Below are positions 20,918 through 32,090 of a DNA stretch of 64,000 nt, piece by piece (the first letter of the stretch is position 1; the number at the start of each line of letters is the position of its first letter). The position numbers and the translations under genes were made by a program. This stretch comes from Byssothecium circinans (lineage: Eukaryota > Ascomycota > Dothideomycetes > Pleosporales > Massarinaceae). The stretch covers positions 537,905-601,904 of the forward strand of contig ML977000.1 of NCBI GenBank assembly GCA_010015675.1, in the 5' to 3' direction. Below the pieces are notes generated by a model. It was not told the origin of the DNA. It worked only from the letters and a program-made list of their open reading frames with translations, and ran no database searches.

Positions 20918-21913
20918 TCAGCGAACAACGACATTTGGTCCAAAGTCCCACCATGCACAAGAGCAATCATCCTCATCGATGAATTCCGGTTTGGTTTTGG
21001 TCTGATGCACGCCAAATACGACACGAAAGCGAGCCGTCGACCCACTCAAAGCTAACCCCGCATAAACCAGGTCCACCAAAAGCTCCTGCGCGTTCTTGAA
21101 TTGCTCAGGATATCTCTTTCCAATCACCTCGATGTTCGCTCCCATATGCACCCAAAGCTCTTTCAAGTTCGTACACCTTTCCAAAAAGGCGAAATTGAAG
21201 TACTTAAGTATTGCGTCTTCGCTTAAGATTTGCCATCCAGATTGAGACTTTGCGGGAAGGATTGCGGCAGGGAAGTCAAGCTCAAGGCGTTGCAAAGAAG
21301 GAGCGCTGAGCATCAGAAGGTGAAGAACGCCGGGGATGCCTGGCATCAAAGTGTCTTGTGAGGTCATCGCGATACGCAAGTCGCGGATGCTCGAAAAAGC
21401 TCGATCTCCAGGAACTAAATCGAGAAGTTGGAAGAAGGCATGCGTTGGTCCTCGGCCATCGAGGATGAAGGAGCACTGGCGAATGAAAACGGGCAGTGAC
21501 TCCTGGAAGATTTGGCGATCGACGCAGCAGATGTCAGGGAGAATCGGTAACGGTAGAGCGTCTATTGTTGTCGAATGGCGGTCTTCCGCATAGACTCGGC
21601 AGTTTGTGTGTCGTACTAGACGTTCGTCAAAAAACGAGTGGTCGACGAATTGATTGAGGATGATGTATTCGTAAATCCACTCGCGCAGCTCCAGAGGAAG
21701 CCCCATGAGATGAGTCCAGAAGTGGAAGTCCATGAGGTGCGCTGCACTGGGAACAGCTTCGGCACTTTTGACGGTGATCCCAGGTTTGAAGGGGTGGAAA
21801 AGCTTTGGATTCTTGTTGTAAGGTGGTGTCGTGTCGTGTTGTGTTGTGGAAGATGTCGCGGTTATTCCCGAAGTCAACGCGCGTTCACGTGCGTGCTTTC
21901 GGGGACTAGCCAT
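20918..21913 (-). CDS. F-box-like (2EXR-type) protein, 331 aa
   Basis: Single exon with ATG at 21913. A basic Thr/Ser-rich N-terminus precedes THLMGLPLELREWIYEYIIL at about residues 68-87, the degenerate F-box-like motif (L-P-x-E-x-R-x-x-I/V-Y) of the large Dothideomycete 2EXR family. LPDICCVDRQIFQESLPVF is the second conserved part. The remaining two thirds is mixed alpha/beta with leucine-rich, LRR-like spacing (LRIAMTSQDTLMPGIPGVL; LQRLELDFPAAIL). Members are uncharacterised, presumed protein-protein adaptors. Single-exon structure and length are usual for the family. Confidence 0.75.
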   Translation of the reverse strand: MASPRKHARERALTSGITATSSTTQHDTTPPYNKNPKLFHPFKPGITVKSAEAVPSAAHLMDFHFWTHLMGLPLELREWIYEYIILNQFVDHSFFDERLVRHTNCRVYAEDRHSTTIDALPLPILPDICCVDRQIFQESLPVFIRQCSFILDGRGPTHAFFQLLDLVPGDRAFSSIRDLRIAMTSQDTLMPGIPGVLHLLMLSAPSLQRLELDFPAAILPAKSQSGWQILSEDAILKYFNFAFLERCTNLKELWVHMGANIEVIGKRYPEQFKNAQELLVDLVYAGLALSGSTARFRVVFGVHQTKTKPEFIDEDDCSCAWWDFGPNVVVR

Positions 21914-22376
21914 TTCAGGAGTAGCGTCCCCACCTCACAAGCCAACACACTTTCACCACCTTTTCCCATTTCAGTATCAATCGAGCTTTCGTCGCCGTGA
22001 TCATACATCTATGACGGCCCATTCCACTATCCGCAACACCGGAGTGTAGCTGCGTTCAGCTGTCCTCCGCCAAGCAACGCCACAATATTGCGAAGGTAAC
22101 GGTCCTATGAATAACCGGCAAAGTACGAACGCAACCGTCGTTTTCATCGCATATAAGGCATCTCGATGCGCACTCTCATTTGTTACACGAGAGCGCAAGC
22201 CAATGATTCTCAAGACTGTCAAAATTTTCTTTATCGAATCTTACATGCAATGCGGTGGTGACTAAAAACGATTATCTAGTGCTACTCTAAGCGGTTTTGT
22301 GACGATCGAGAGAACTATAAGAGCAGGAACCCGGCTGCGATCATGAGCAAGATATCAATCAAGACCTCGACACACC
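21914..22376. other. Divergent promoter region
   Basis: About 460 bases between the starts of the leftward F-box-like gene and the rightward secreted-protein gene. A TATA-like CTATAAGAG near 22314 is about 60 bases before the ATG at 22377. No coding frame supported. Confidence 0.5.
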
Positions 22377-23001
22377 ATGCTGGCCAACTTCATCACCCTC
22401 CTCCCTTTTCTCTCACTTGCCATCGCAGCACCAGCAGCTGCTGATGCAATCAAAGAGACGAAGATTGCGAGATACGATGACTTACCATTCACGGAAGGAA
22501 GCTTCAACCCAATTCCACCCCATTACTACGGCCTAAGCTACTTCACGTTCCAAGTTGACCAGTACGACGGCTTCATCCCACCAACGTCCGGCAATCAGAC
22601 GGCCATGGCGTTCGGAGGCAGCGGAAACATCTCGATCCCAGATCAGTACGTTCAAACGCTCCATCAACACTGACAGCGCTGATAATACTAGGCCGCCGAA
22701 CCAGACCTTTGAGCTGGACTCCTTCTCGTTCGCCTGCGTGTCCGGCGTGCCGCAGCCTGAGTGTGCTATCAGTGTCTGGGGTTGGAAGGCGGATGACAGC
22801 TTAATCAAGCGCGTCATCAAATTCCCCAAACTTGATCCTGCGCCTATCGAAGCGTATGTCATGAACAGGACGAGATTTTCGGGGCAATGGAAGGGACTGA
22901 AGAGTCTGGGATTCAGTATCGCTCGAGCAGATAACGGGGGTGATATGTTTGGGGGGCTTGCGCTGGATGATGTCAAGTATACGATTACGACGCCACGCTG
23001 A
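22377..23001 (+). CDS. Small secreted protein, 192 aa
   Basis: Two exons, 22377..22645 and 22692..23001, joined across a 46-bp GTACGT...CTAG intron; without splicing the frame stops shortly after the donor. A clean signal peptide (MLANFITLLPFLSLAIAAPAA) leads into YDDLPF and a Pro/Tyr-rich segment containing YYGLSYFTFQVDQYDGFIPP. Then come MAFGGSGNISIP, two Cys residues in the second exon that can pair (FACVSGVPQPEC), and a C-terminal GLALDDVKYTI. This arrangement (a beta-sandwich-like domain ending in LDDV) recurs among secreted proteins of filamentous ascomycetes, but I know no assigned function. Secreted effector-like or wall-associated roles are possible. No anchor at the C-terminus. Confidence 0.8.
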
Positions 23002-23851
23002 GAGCGTAGTCGATTCGTAAGATGACGTTGCGACCAGAAAGGGGATGGGTGTGTTCCGGTCGAATGCAATGTTATCTCAATCGGTTTTATTCCTTCCAAC
23101 AACGCATCTTCTCGAGGTACACATCTTGATGGGAGATACTTGGTAGAGCCCGAATTGTTGAACATTTTCATACAAACCTCGCTTTCTCCTTCTATCTGTG
23201 ATACCTTGTTATTTGTATACCCGCTCTTGGGGAGTGGAAAAAGTAGGATGCAGCGTGAAGCGTAGCCCCCTAGTCTCACTCTCGATATGGTAATAGCTTG
23301 CCCTTTAAGTGAAGTACTAGGCGCTGTCTGCCCGTTGTAGGATTTGTAGAGGGGTTTCCAATACTATTCCTAAGTATTTATAGGCTCAAGCACTAGGCAC
23401 AATAGGTAGCAGGCCAATCTTTCACTTCAAGAGTCACTCAATGATTCAGTAGAAGTAGTAAAATCTCCGAGTAATGTTCTAGATGCGTGGTATACCAGTC
23501 ATACACATTGACAACAAGACCAAGAATATGCCAATCTCAACCCCCCTTAGCAAAAGCACATGAAATCCAGTCGGTCTTAAGACCTCTTCGTTGTGGCGAT
23601 GTGCATTTATTTGCCGTTTTTCTGTGAGAATCGTACGACCTATTAAGTCGAACAGATAAAACCAATTCGAGGCGTGAAGTCGAGGTAGAGGACGGTGTTA
23701 ATGTGTCCTTCGCGCGAGGAAAAGGAGGGTTGCCATGGCGGAGATGGTTGGTACGTACACTCATACAACACGAAGAAGATGGATGAGAGAAGACTAGGCG
23801 AGTAAGAAATCCATTTGATTAAAAAATATTCTCATTTCTTCATTAACCCAT
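23002..23851. other. Convergent intergenic region
   Basis: About 850 bases between convergent genes. Only short frames without features. A+T-rich 3' flanks are expected here. Nothing else seen. Confidence 0.45.
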
Positions 23852-25089
23852 TCATAACGCATGGTTCCCACGCGGCTCAATAATATACACGTCGCTCGAC
23901 GTCGTACTGGGACTCCTCTCCGCCGCCTTACTTTCCTCATCCACACTCTCCTCATGAAGAGTCTCAATCCTATCCACGCGAACCTCCGTAGTAGTCGTCT
24001 TGAGCACATCCGTAGCCCCCAGATTCTTCAACCGAATATTCATAGCCTCCTCGTCCATCTTCGAGTATGCGCCGGCGGTATGGCTGTGTTCGGTGCCGTG
24101 GATGTGACGGCTATAGTGGGTATGTGTTTTGGTGCCCGTGTGGACATATGATGCGGTAGTCTCGCGCAGGTTGCCTCTGACGAGGTTCATGAGTTGGTTG
24201 AGGATTGAGAATTCCATTTTTAGTTTGACGGAGTAGACGGCGCCTTTGAAGGAGGTTTGGATGTCGTAGACTAGCGGGCTTGTTAGCGTTGCCGGACATG
24301 TGGAGAAGTGGGTCAGGAAGAGACATACGACCAGCGAACTCAAGGCCCATAAGAATCAAGTCCAGAGCAATGATGAAGGCACTAATGACGATAGTGTGGA
24401 CCAAGACCTTGCGTCCCCTCGACCCTCGAACGTTCTGCCTGGCGTTGAACAGAGGTCCTTCCTGCTTCAGCAACAAACTGGTCTTCCAGATATAGATGCT
24501 GCTGAGAAGGACTTCCTGGAGGAAGAACAGACTGACCTGAATCTTCTCCATTATTGAATATGAGGGGATCCATCGCTCGGGGTTGGAAGTGCAGTTCGTC
24601 AGGAAGGTGAACACTCCGGTCGAAGAATGCAGTGCGACGCCGTTGAACAAGATCATCCAGAGTATCCAGCGGGTCCATCTAGACTGAGCAACGAGATGCA
24701 GTCTTGAGTACAAGACGATGGATTGTCCGGTAACCATCATGCACCACCCTATCCAGACAATGACTGTGTTCGCAACATCACTGCGCTTCATCTTGTCATT
24801 TATGTGGTAGAATTTGAGGAACATGCCCAACCCATGGAAGAAGATTCCCCATGTTGCAACGAGGAGTGAGTAGTAATAGAACCTATTTACCCGTTAGAAA
24901 AATCCCATTCGTAGATGACAGAGGAAGGTTAGCATACCCATCATATCTTTTGAAGAACGACTGAATGAGCACAGTGAGCTCCGCAACATTATACCAGGCT
25001 ATCGCCAGAAACGCGCAAATAACCAAGCCATTTGTATACGGGACCTCGACGTTCGATCCAATACCCGTATCCTTGGCAGCGATGACCAT
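23852..25089 (-). CDS. Multi-pass membrane protein, DUF7703 type
   Basis: Three exons: complement(23852..24270, 24329..24882, 24938..25089), introns of 58 and 55 bp; 374 aa. Exon 1 supplies helix 1 (GLVICAFLAIAWYNVAELTV). Exon 2 supplies about five further helices, including WIGWCMMVTGQSIVLYSRL, WILWMILFNGVALHSSTGV and SLFFLQEVLLSSIYIWKTSL. Exon 3 begins LYDIQTSFKGAVYSVKLKME, the conserved end of the core, followed by a soluble, Thr/Glu-rich tail. The MVTGQS..LYSRLHL and QE...S.YIWKT blocks are characteristic of a fungal membrane family listed as DUF7703, whose members are related in topology to seven-helix receptors but have no proven ligand. The donor of intron 2 could alternatively lie 4 bases earlier with a small in-frame change. 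Confidence 0.85.
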
Positions 25090-27762
25090 ACTGTTGTGCT
25101 CTGCCGACCAAAACGCGGACCAGGCGTAAGGTCCAGCACAGAGTTGAAAATCTGCGGACGGATGCAGTCGACTAAAAAGTCCAAGAGAGGAGAAGCAAAC
25201 TGTGATATACGAATAGCAGGTAGAAGCAGGTCGGCACGGATTGTAAACCTTAATGAGGCATTTCCGACTATATGGGCCGCACTCTCGTTCCCGCCACTGG
25301 GCGTAATGCTCACCATGGGCTCAGGGCTGCAGGATCGTGAGGGGAGACAGGGAATATGTTGCAGGGGCCCGAGTCGTGGTACGCCTACGGCCTGTCTGGG
25401 TGAAAAGGCATGGGCGTTTCACGAACTACAAAATTAGTACAAATTAGCTCATTGGTTGACCATTCCATTTTCCCTCGTGGCAGGCGGAGGGCTGCAGATC
25501 CGTGCAGGTTACAAAGAATCAAAGCTTTAGGACTTGAAAAGAGCCAGACTGCGCTCACAGGATGCGAGATGTCAAGTCTGGTACAGGAAAGATTGGCGAT
25601 GTCAGTTACCATGGAACAACCTTGACAAGAATTCCTTGTCGAATCTTCGACGGACTTTTAACTTTAAAAATGCCGCGAGTATCACCGAGTTGGTGGTACT
25701 TCGTTTCCAAATGTGGTATGGAATCCTTTACAACGCCTAGAAAACGCCACCTTGGTTCAGCGCTATTAGGAAACTGCGAACCTGAAGAAGGTGCGCGGAG
25801 AGCTGCAGAAGCGTCTCACAAAGCCGACCCCAAGAAATGCAAGACTCATCGAGGTACCTGACACGGAACATGTTGGCCTTACAAGAACGCGTTTTCGTTA
25901 TGCCCACAGCTCGTGTGCTGTAGGCAGATTCCTTCTCATTTCCTTGTTTTAGCAAAGGTGAGCGCAATAAGCCATTTTCCTATCGTTATGCAGTCGCAGC
26001 TCCTAACGAATAGACGTGAGCTGGGTCTATTTATGTAGTGTGAGGTGCACGAGCGGCACATGCACCAGGACCTGAAACATAAGATGTGCGGTGAACGTCC
26101 CGGCCGACCAAAACACGCCCCAAGGGTAATGCGGGGGAGTAAACCTTATTCCAAAACGGCGAATGACGAACCCCATTATGGAGGCTGCGGCCGCCCCCCG
26201 GTTGCAAAAGCCGTGAACTGGCCATTATTATTATCCAGATGGCATCATATTGACTTGGCAGAGACTCCAAGTTCGGGTGGGAACTTCGGAGAAAAGGGAT
26301 GTGCGACAAGGTCTGGATCTCGAGTTCCATTATTCCTGTGTCTTGAAGAACCAATCTCAAAAGGTCTGATATCAACATTTGAACGTCAGCGTTCTCGCCC
26401 CCGATGACTTTCCAGTGATGGAACTGCTGTTGAGGGATACGTGCGAGTGCTGTATGCTCCCGTCTCATTCATGTGCTGACTGCATCTCTCACTCACTCAC
26501 GTTATCTCGCTTATGGCGGCACAACAGTCCTGATGGTTGACCGCGACGCCTCAAACTAGCTTCCAATCCCAGGAGAAGCGAACAATCATCCTTTCGGATT
26601 GTAGACTCCGACAGCTTATGCTCAGGGCTTAGCGAGTTCAACTTTCAGGCCAGCTATAGGCCTTCCTTCTATACCCAGGTGCAACGCGTTGGTGTCTGTG
26701 AGAAGTGATGTTTGTCGAACGGTCATTCGATTAAATCCTCTTCTACGAGAGTGAGACCGCATGTCTGATGGATGGCGCACACCAAAACATCCAAGCACAT
26801 TGAATCCGTGCGTTCGCAAATGCCATCAACCATGCAGCTCACTCTACACCTCGCCATCGAAGGAATGATTACTTATCGCTCATAGGCCATTTCTCCCCAT
26901 CTTTGATGCACTGACTGTGAGATGGCACAGTGCATGGTGACAAGTTAACTGTTGTAAGCGAAGCCCTAACGTACTCGCGGAGCGTAGTGGATACGGCACG
27001 GGTGGAAACTGGCGTCACGTGGCAATTGCATCCCCAGCGAGCCAATAAGGCTATATGTATTAATTTAGTTATTCGAATTAGAGCGCCGGTGGGAAAAACG
27101 TGACGCCAGTTCCAGCCGTGCGCGTGAGTAGTGACATCTGGGCCCTACTCTGCACAGTCCTTCGCTTCATGTGTAGCGAGACCTCGATGTCGACTTCCGG
27201 TCCACAATCGACTTTGGAAAGATTGCCGAAGACCTTCTCTCTTGGAACCATGTGTGCGTATGACTCGTGATCATAAGCCACCGTAATGGTACCGAGTGGC
27301 GTCTCCGTGGACAATTCAAGCTCGTGAGTTGTAATAACCCTCTTCAACTAGAATTAGCCTATTACAAGTACGTTCGAGAGGAGCTCGAATGCCTCATCGC
27401 CTGCTTCAAAGAGCCGCCAAAACCCGGGAGAAAGTTAGCAATAATAGAACGAAGAAACAAGATGAGTGGGCGGCGTTTTGGGTGACAGTTATGGTCACCT
27501 TCGTACCAGGGAAGGCGCTATCTTAAACACATCACGTAAGTCTTACGACCCCTTGCGAGACTGCACGACGGGGAGGGGCCACGATAAGTCCATCTGAAAA
27601 ATCATGCAATTACAAAGTTCTAATACGGACTCCAATGTCCGTCATCTATGCAAAGAGAAAACTCCATGGAAATGCCAAAACCACGACCATCACAACCCAT
27701 CTACCCCTCCCACAAACCATCGCTATGCTATGCAAAACTACTCCCCACACCATCTCTCCCCC
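25090..27762. other. Largest gene-free stretch of the window
   Basis: About 2.7 kb upstream of the DUF7703-type gene and downstream of the ceramide glucosyltransferase gene. Frames at 25096-25437 (+), 26031-26468 (-) and 27078-27347 (-) lack ATG starts, domains or paired splice sites. The last has protein-like composition and could be a decayed exon. A 126-bp inverted repeat lies at 26996-27121. No transposase fragments recognised. Confidence 0.5.
26996..27121. repeat. Inverted repeat, about 25-bp arms
   Basis: Arms at 26996-27020 and 27098-27121 are reverse complements with one mismatch and one single-base gap (core ACTGGCGTCACGT / ACGTGACGCCAGT). They flank about 77 bases that are A+T rich in the middle. 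It could be a small foldback element, a hairpin, or a pair of binding sites; no clear target-site duplication was found. Confidence 0.55.
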
Positions 27763-29522
27763 TCACGACTTTTTCCCCGCATCCACAATCTCATGAACGC
27801 GCATATCCAACCCAACCCAAAACCTCCGCCCTCTCCACTCCACCGTGACGCCGCCATAAAAAGCCACGACCCAAATAGGCAGAGCGCTAATCTCCCTCCC
27901 CATCCAAGCGAACAACCACTCCCTAAACCCTCTCCTAGCTCCATCCAGTAATCCAGGCTCCTTCGGCGTCTTGTTCCCCAGCAACGGCTGCAGACTAGGT
28001 GCTTGATGATACGCACCAGCCGACCGTTGCGGGAGGATGAAATCAGGCGTGTGTTCATCCAATTCGACGGTCTTCGCGCTGTGAAGGAGAAGGTAGACCA
28101 CATAGTCGACAAGAGCCCAAAGCGCCATGCTAGTGAGCCAGATGAGGAGGAATGCGGTCCATGTAGGCGGGATGCCGTGGGCAGCGAAGAAAGGAAGCGA
28201 AGGAGACGTCATCGCGTATGCGCCGTAGAGACTGCATACTATGGCTTCTGTTCCGGGCTCCACAAATGTAGCAGCTGTGACCGTAAACTTTCGGACGCGC
28301 AACCAACGTAGCCTACGATCGATACATGCAGCGACGGATGTATGCGAGATGGGCTGGAAGCACATATCGCCAAAGAGCATGGCGTGTTTACCCCATTTCT
28401 CTTTCTTCTCACCTGGTGTAGGCTTATACCCTTGTTTCTCGAAGGCTTGGGGTTTCTTCCATAGTGCGTCGCCGATGAGATGATCCTCGCAGATGTTGTC
28501 GGAGAAGAAGTCGATGCCAGGGGCGCGGTTAGGGTTGGAAGAGGTAACGTAGTTGAGCTGTGCGCGTCGGAACATTGTGCTCTTACCCATGACGCAAGGC
28601 GCTACCGCGACGGTGTTGATGGCGTTGTAGAATTTTGCGTGTGCACTGGACATGAAGGCTTCGTCGAGGCGTCCGCCACCGCGCTGGAGGATCCGACGTA
28701 CGAGGCCCTGAGAATGGTTGTGAGGGTCTGGAACTGTGCTTGCTGCGACGTTCGTGGCAGAGTACTGCGTGTGTTCTCTCTCTCCACCGCCGAGAAGCTG
28801 TTTCCTCTCCTCCGTAGACAGACTTTCCGAGTCCAGGTCGATGGTCAGAGGAGTCTGATGCACGAACTTGTACTCTGGCTTTCCGCCATATCCGCAGAGT
28901 AGATCCACTAGTCGACCACAAACACCCTTCCCAAGCCAGACATTGCAGTCCAGTATCCAAATGATAGAGTCCTCCTTCGCCTCTCTATATGCGCGACTCA
29001 TGTTCCTAATCTTTGGGTTCGGGCCCAGCGCATCCTTATTCTCAAGCAGCATCGGATCCTCCTCTTCGACCGTTATGCGCGCCTCGACGTCGGGAAAGTC
29101 GCGGAGCAACCGTTCAAGGATCGGAAATGCAGGGTCGGACCGTGAAGATACACAGAGTACGTTCGTAAGCTTGTTATTCGGATACGTCTGTCGGAAACTC
29201 GCAGCAAGACACTCGTACAGTCGCGGCTCGAGGCCTTTGACCGGTCGGATAATCGTTACATGGGGGATGTCTTCTTCTTTGAGCTTTGTAAGGCATATCG
29301 CCGGCCGCGGTGGTTTGGAGTAGTAGCGGAATCTGTGTGTGTTTGTTAATGGCTGGGTGGACAGCAGGAAAGAAGATCGCAGTGTTGAACATACAATTGA
29401 GTGACGCCAATGCCGACCACACACCACACTATGATGAACCAGCCCAAGCATCCCGCCGCAAAATACGTGTTCCACATGGAGGCATCGTGGCTCCCGGGCT
29501 CGAAGAGCCCGTCGAGGCGCAT
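27763..29522 (-). CDS. GCS1: Ceramide glucosyltransferase (GT21)
   Basis: Two exons: complement(27763..29332, 29395..29522), intron 62 bp (GTATGT...ACAG); 565 aa, starting at ATG 29522 (MRLDGLFEPG). The enzyme transfers glucose from UDP-glucose to ceramide, making glucosylceramide at the Golgi/ER membrane. Exon 1 gives the N-terminal signal anchor (TYFAAGCLGWFIIVWCVVGI). The catalytic domain carries VTIIRPVKGLEPRLYECL, IWILDCNVWLGKGV (Asp pair region), DFFSDNICEDHLIG (third Asp) and RRLRW, the (Q/R)xxRW motif of this family. Hydrophobic C-terminal helices (AFLLIWLTSMALWALVDYVV) follow. Length and layout agree with other fungal GCS proteins. Glucosylceramide supports polar growth and is a defensin target in fungi. 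Confidence 0.95.
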
Positions 29523-30162
29523 GCGGATGTTGGTGTCTTTGCACAAAGCTTTGGTGGGAAACGGAAGCCTTTGGTCTCGATGCACCGGAGGTTGCACGTG
29601 CGGAGTTTCAGGGTCACGTGCGAACGGGCTCTCTGGCTCCAGGGTGGAGCTGAGAAAGTCGGCACTAAGATGGAAATTAGAACGTAGTTTTTCGACATAA
29701 ATACTTTGTATAGCTCTGCTAGAATACTAACAAGGTCTTTAACACTGGTGCTATTACCGTATTTTACAGCCCCGCGAGAGGAGGCCCCGCCGTGTGCGCC
29801 TTACACTGAGCTATTGGAAGAGGTATGGGTTGGAGAGATGTTTGCTGCGGAAGGTTTATGAGCTTGCAGACGTTTGAGAGAGAGTCTGTGACACGGTCGC
29901 TGCAATTGATGGGTAATATGCATGGAAGCGTGAAGTTCATTATCCGCTGAAATTCGGATCCACAAGTTTCCACTTCCGAAGTCACCGGCACAAGTATGGC
30001 CTAGCCAAAATAATGAGAGCAATGCAAACGCCGACTGATGCTCCAAAACCCGATAAACCGTTCATACCCTCATTCCAGAGTGTATCCCAAAGCCACAAAT
30101 TCCCGTCGACTTGGTAGGACTGGATGCAAGGGCCGGGGGGGAGGCAAGTACTAACGCAAATA
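29523..30162. other. Intergenic region
   Basis: About 640 bases between two leftward genes; it must hold the GCS1 promoter. A minus-strand frame without an early ATG runs on from inside the end of RTT109 to a stop at 29982 and encodes a Cys-rich stretch and a membrane-like helix. I do not call it a gene. Confidence 0.45.
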
Positions 30163-31884
30163 TCAAACCTTGGGCTTCCTACGCACCAAGCCAGCCGACA
30201 GCGTGTTTATGCCATTTGTAGCGCTGGCGTCGGTCGGAGAGATCTCAACCTTTGCCTTCTTCCGCACCACGCCCTCCCCCAATACAGCAGCACTGCCAGC
30301 CGAACTTGGCTGTGAGATTTCAGGTTGAGCCTGTTCGTCAGGCTTCCTCTTCTTCCTCACACCCATTGTAGCATTTGCGACCTCTTTCTTGCCGATCACG
30401 GTATGGCTCCAACTATCCACTCCCCCAAGTACAGATACTTCTTCTTTCCAGCGCTTCGTACTCCGGGCTGCCGCGGGACGAGTCGCAAAGTTCTGCTGGA
30501 GAAGCACTTCATGCGCTCGGTCGTAGTCCTTGGAGGACAAGACGACAGCACCGCGCGATTTTGCTGGCCAGACATAGTATGGTGTGGACTCTGGTATGTT
30601 CCTTGAGGCCGCGTTCCTAGGGTTGTTTACCATGTCGGACAGGTTCGAGGATGTTGTCTTTGGGAGAATGAGTGGGATGGGGCCATAGTCCAAGTTGGCT
30701 TTCCGACGTCGAAAGTTCTTAGGTTTCGATTTTCGTTTCGGCGAACTTGGATCTGATGTCAAGGTATCTTGTGATTCGTTTTGTGAGAACGACGAGAGAG
30801 CCTGAGATGGTTCTTGTTCGTCTTCCTCCGGAAGTGACGAGGCTGGTGGAGTGATGACTATCCAAATGAAGCCTACTATTCTTCCTGAAGAGCACTCCTG
30901 TCGAAACGCCATGAATTCCCAGAACTGATCTAATGTCTTTACACTCTTCCATTGCCCATTGCTTCGCGAAGGTGTTCCGCCTTCTTGTGTCATGGCGTCT
31001 GTTCCGCGGTCTGGCAACTCATCGTCCAGCTCATCCAAGAAGCGAGCTTTGGGGTCATCTGGGAAATGTGGGATGAGACACCGAGGTGGCGCACCAGGAT
31101 AGGGGCTTATCTCGAGGAGAGGGTGTGTGGTAGCCCAGCGGCGTGGTGCGGAAGGTGTAGGTGAGGGAGGAATGTAGCGGAGGGCATCGTAGTGCTCGAA
31201 GCCAGGTATGAGAAGATATCCTTTGGCCGTGCATTCAGGCTTCGATGGCTCTGCGTCTACCAATGCTCCCTCAGCGCTGTCCGCTAGTCGTTCCTTGAGT
31301 GTCTTAGACTCTTTTTGCACCTTATACTCCCGCACAATTGGATCCAGGACCCTGCACCACCACCTCACCAATCCTCTATCATCCAAGACGTGTTTATCCT
31401 TGTTCTCAATGCTCGCCGGAAACAGGTATTGATCCTGAGCCCTGGCAAACAGTGAGACAACCACTTTCTTGCCCTCTCTCTGCCTCGCTCTTGCCAGCCA
31501 TGACACAAATGTCCCACATATTGTTTTCAAAGGGGATCCAGCCTGCGATCTGGGGAGGTCTAATAGCGATATATAGCCCGTCGAGTCCGCTTTTGAGACG
31601 AAGATGGTCGTGAGGCTCTTGGTGCTGTAGACGAGGACTTCTATAGCCAGGACTAACAGCTCTTCGGGCACGGCAGAGCTTGCAGCATCTTTCGGTCTTA
31701 TCGATGCGGCCAGAAAGTGAGATTCACGGAACGTTCGTTCAGACTTCGAGTGCGGCGGCGCGGAGAAGAGGGCCGGGGATCTCGTCGGAGGTGTTGAGTA
31801 GTGATGGAAGGTGAAGGCGACATCTTTGGGGAGCTGGTCTGCCAGCATACCATAGAGAGAATCTTGACTAGTATTGTCAGCCAT
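30163..31884 (-). CDS. RTT109: Histone acetyltransferase Rtt109 (H3K56)
   Basis: Single exon, ATG at 31884, 573 aa. Rtt109 is the fungus-specific p300/CBP-fold acetyltransferase that, with Vps75 or Asf1, acetylates Lys56 (and N-terminal lysines) of newly made histone H3 in S phase. Diagnostic blocks are present in order: HFLAASIRPKD, LAIEVLVYSTKSLTTIFVSK (residues about 79-98), SKADSTGYI, VSLFARAQDQYLFPASIENK, KHVLDDRGLVRWWCRVLD (about 164-181), PPRCLIPHFPDDPKARFLDE and WEFMAFRQECSSGRIVGF. The C-terminal third is basic and disordered, with KKRKP-like nuclear signals. It shares a 206-bp divergent promoter with the mL57 gene. CAF-1, which uses H3K56-acetylated histones, is encoded 9.5 kb away. 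Confidence 0.96.
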   Translation of the reverse strand: MADNTSQDSLYGMLADQLPKDVAFTFHHYSTPPTRSPALFSAPPHSKSERTFRESHFLAASIRPKDAASSAVPEELLVLAIEVLVYSTKSLTTIFVSKADSTGYISLLDLPRSQAGSPLKTICGTFVSWLARARQREGKKVVVSLFARAQDQYLFPASIENKDKHVLDDRGLVRWWCRVLDPIVREYKVQKESKTLKERLADSAEGALVDAEPSKPECTAKGYLLIPGFEHYDALRYIPPSPTPSAPRRWATTHPLLEISPYPGAPPRCLIPHFPDDPKARFLDELDDELPDRGTDAMTQEGGTPSRSNGQWKSVKTLDQFWEFMAFRQECSSGRIVGFIWIVITPPASSLPEEDEQEPSQALSSFSQNESQDTLTSDPSSPKRKSKPKNFRRRKANLDYGPIPLILPKTTSSNLSDMVNNPRNAASRNIPESTPYYVWPAKSRGAVVLSSKDYDRAHEVLLQQNFATRPAAARSTKRWKEEVSVLGGVDSWSHTVIGKKEVANATMGVRKKRKPDEQAQPEISQPSSAGSAAVLGEGVVRKKAKVEISPTDASATNGINTLSAGLVRRKPKV

Positions 31885-32090
31885 GATAGCTTTGCTAAAA
31901 CGGAGGAATGGTCAACACACGGTAAAAGAGGTCGAGACGCGTGAATGAATGCTAGTACATATGCAGTTTAGCGCCGTTTGTCTACCATCTAAACTTTTGA
32001 TCCACCTTCACCAAGCAGCCAGCCTTCACTTCACCATCCCTTCAACAACCAGCAAATAAACCCCACCCGCACACCCCATCGCGTGCCTCA
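31885..32090. promoter_or_regulatory. Divergent promoter, RTT109 / mL57
   Basis: Only 206 bases separate the two ATGs, which point away from each other, so transcription of both genes starts from here. C/A-rich tracts fill the 80 bases before 32091. Shared or coordinated control is an inference. Confidence 0.55.

Noticed and set aside
25103..26129. Two 27-base segments (25103-25129 and 26103-26129) similar at 22 positions, both reading FWSA on the minus strand
   Set aside because: The similarity does not extend into either flank, and no larger duplication or splice structure supports a duplicated exon; treated as chance.
27078..27347. 90-codon minus-strand frame with protein-like composition
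   Set aside because: No ATG at its start (begins with TTG), and the preceding exon-like piece cannot be joined by a normal-length intron; noted only as a possible decayed exon.
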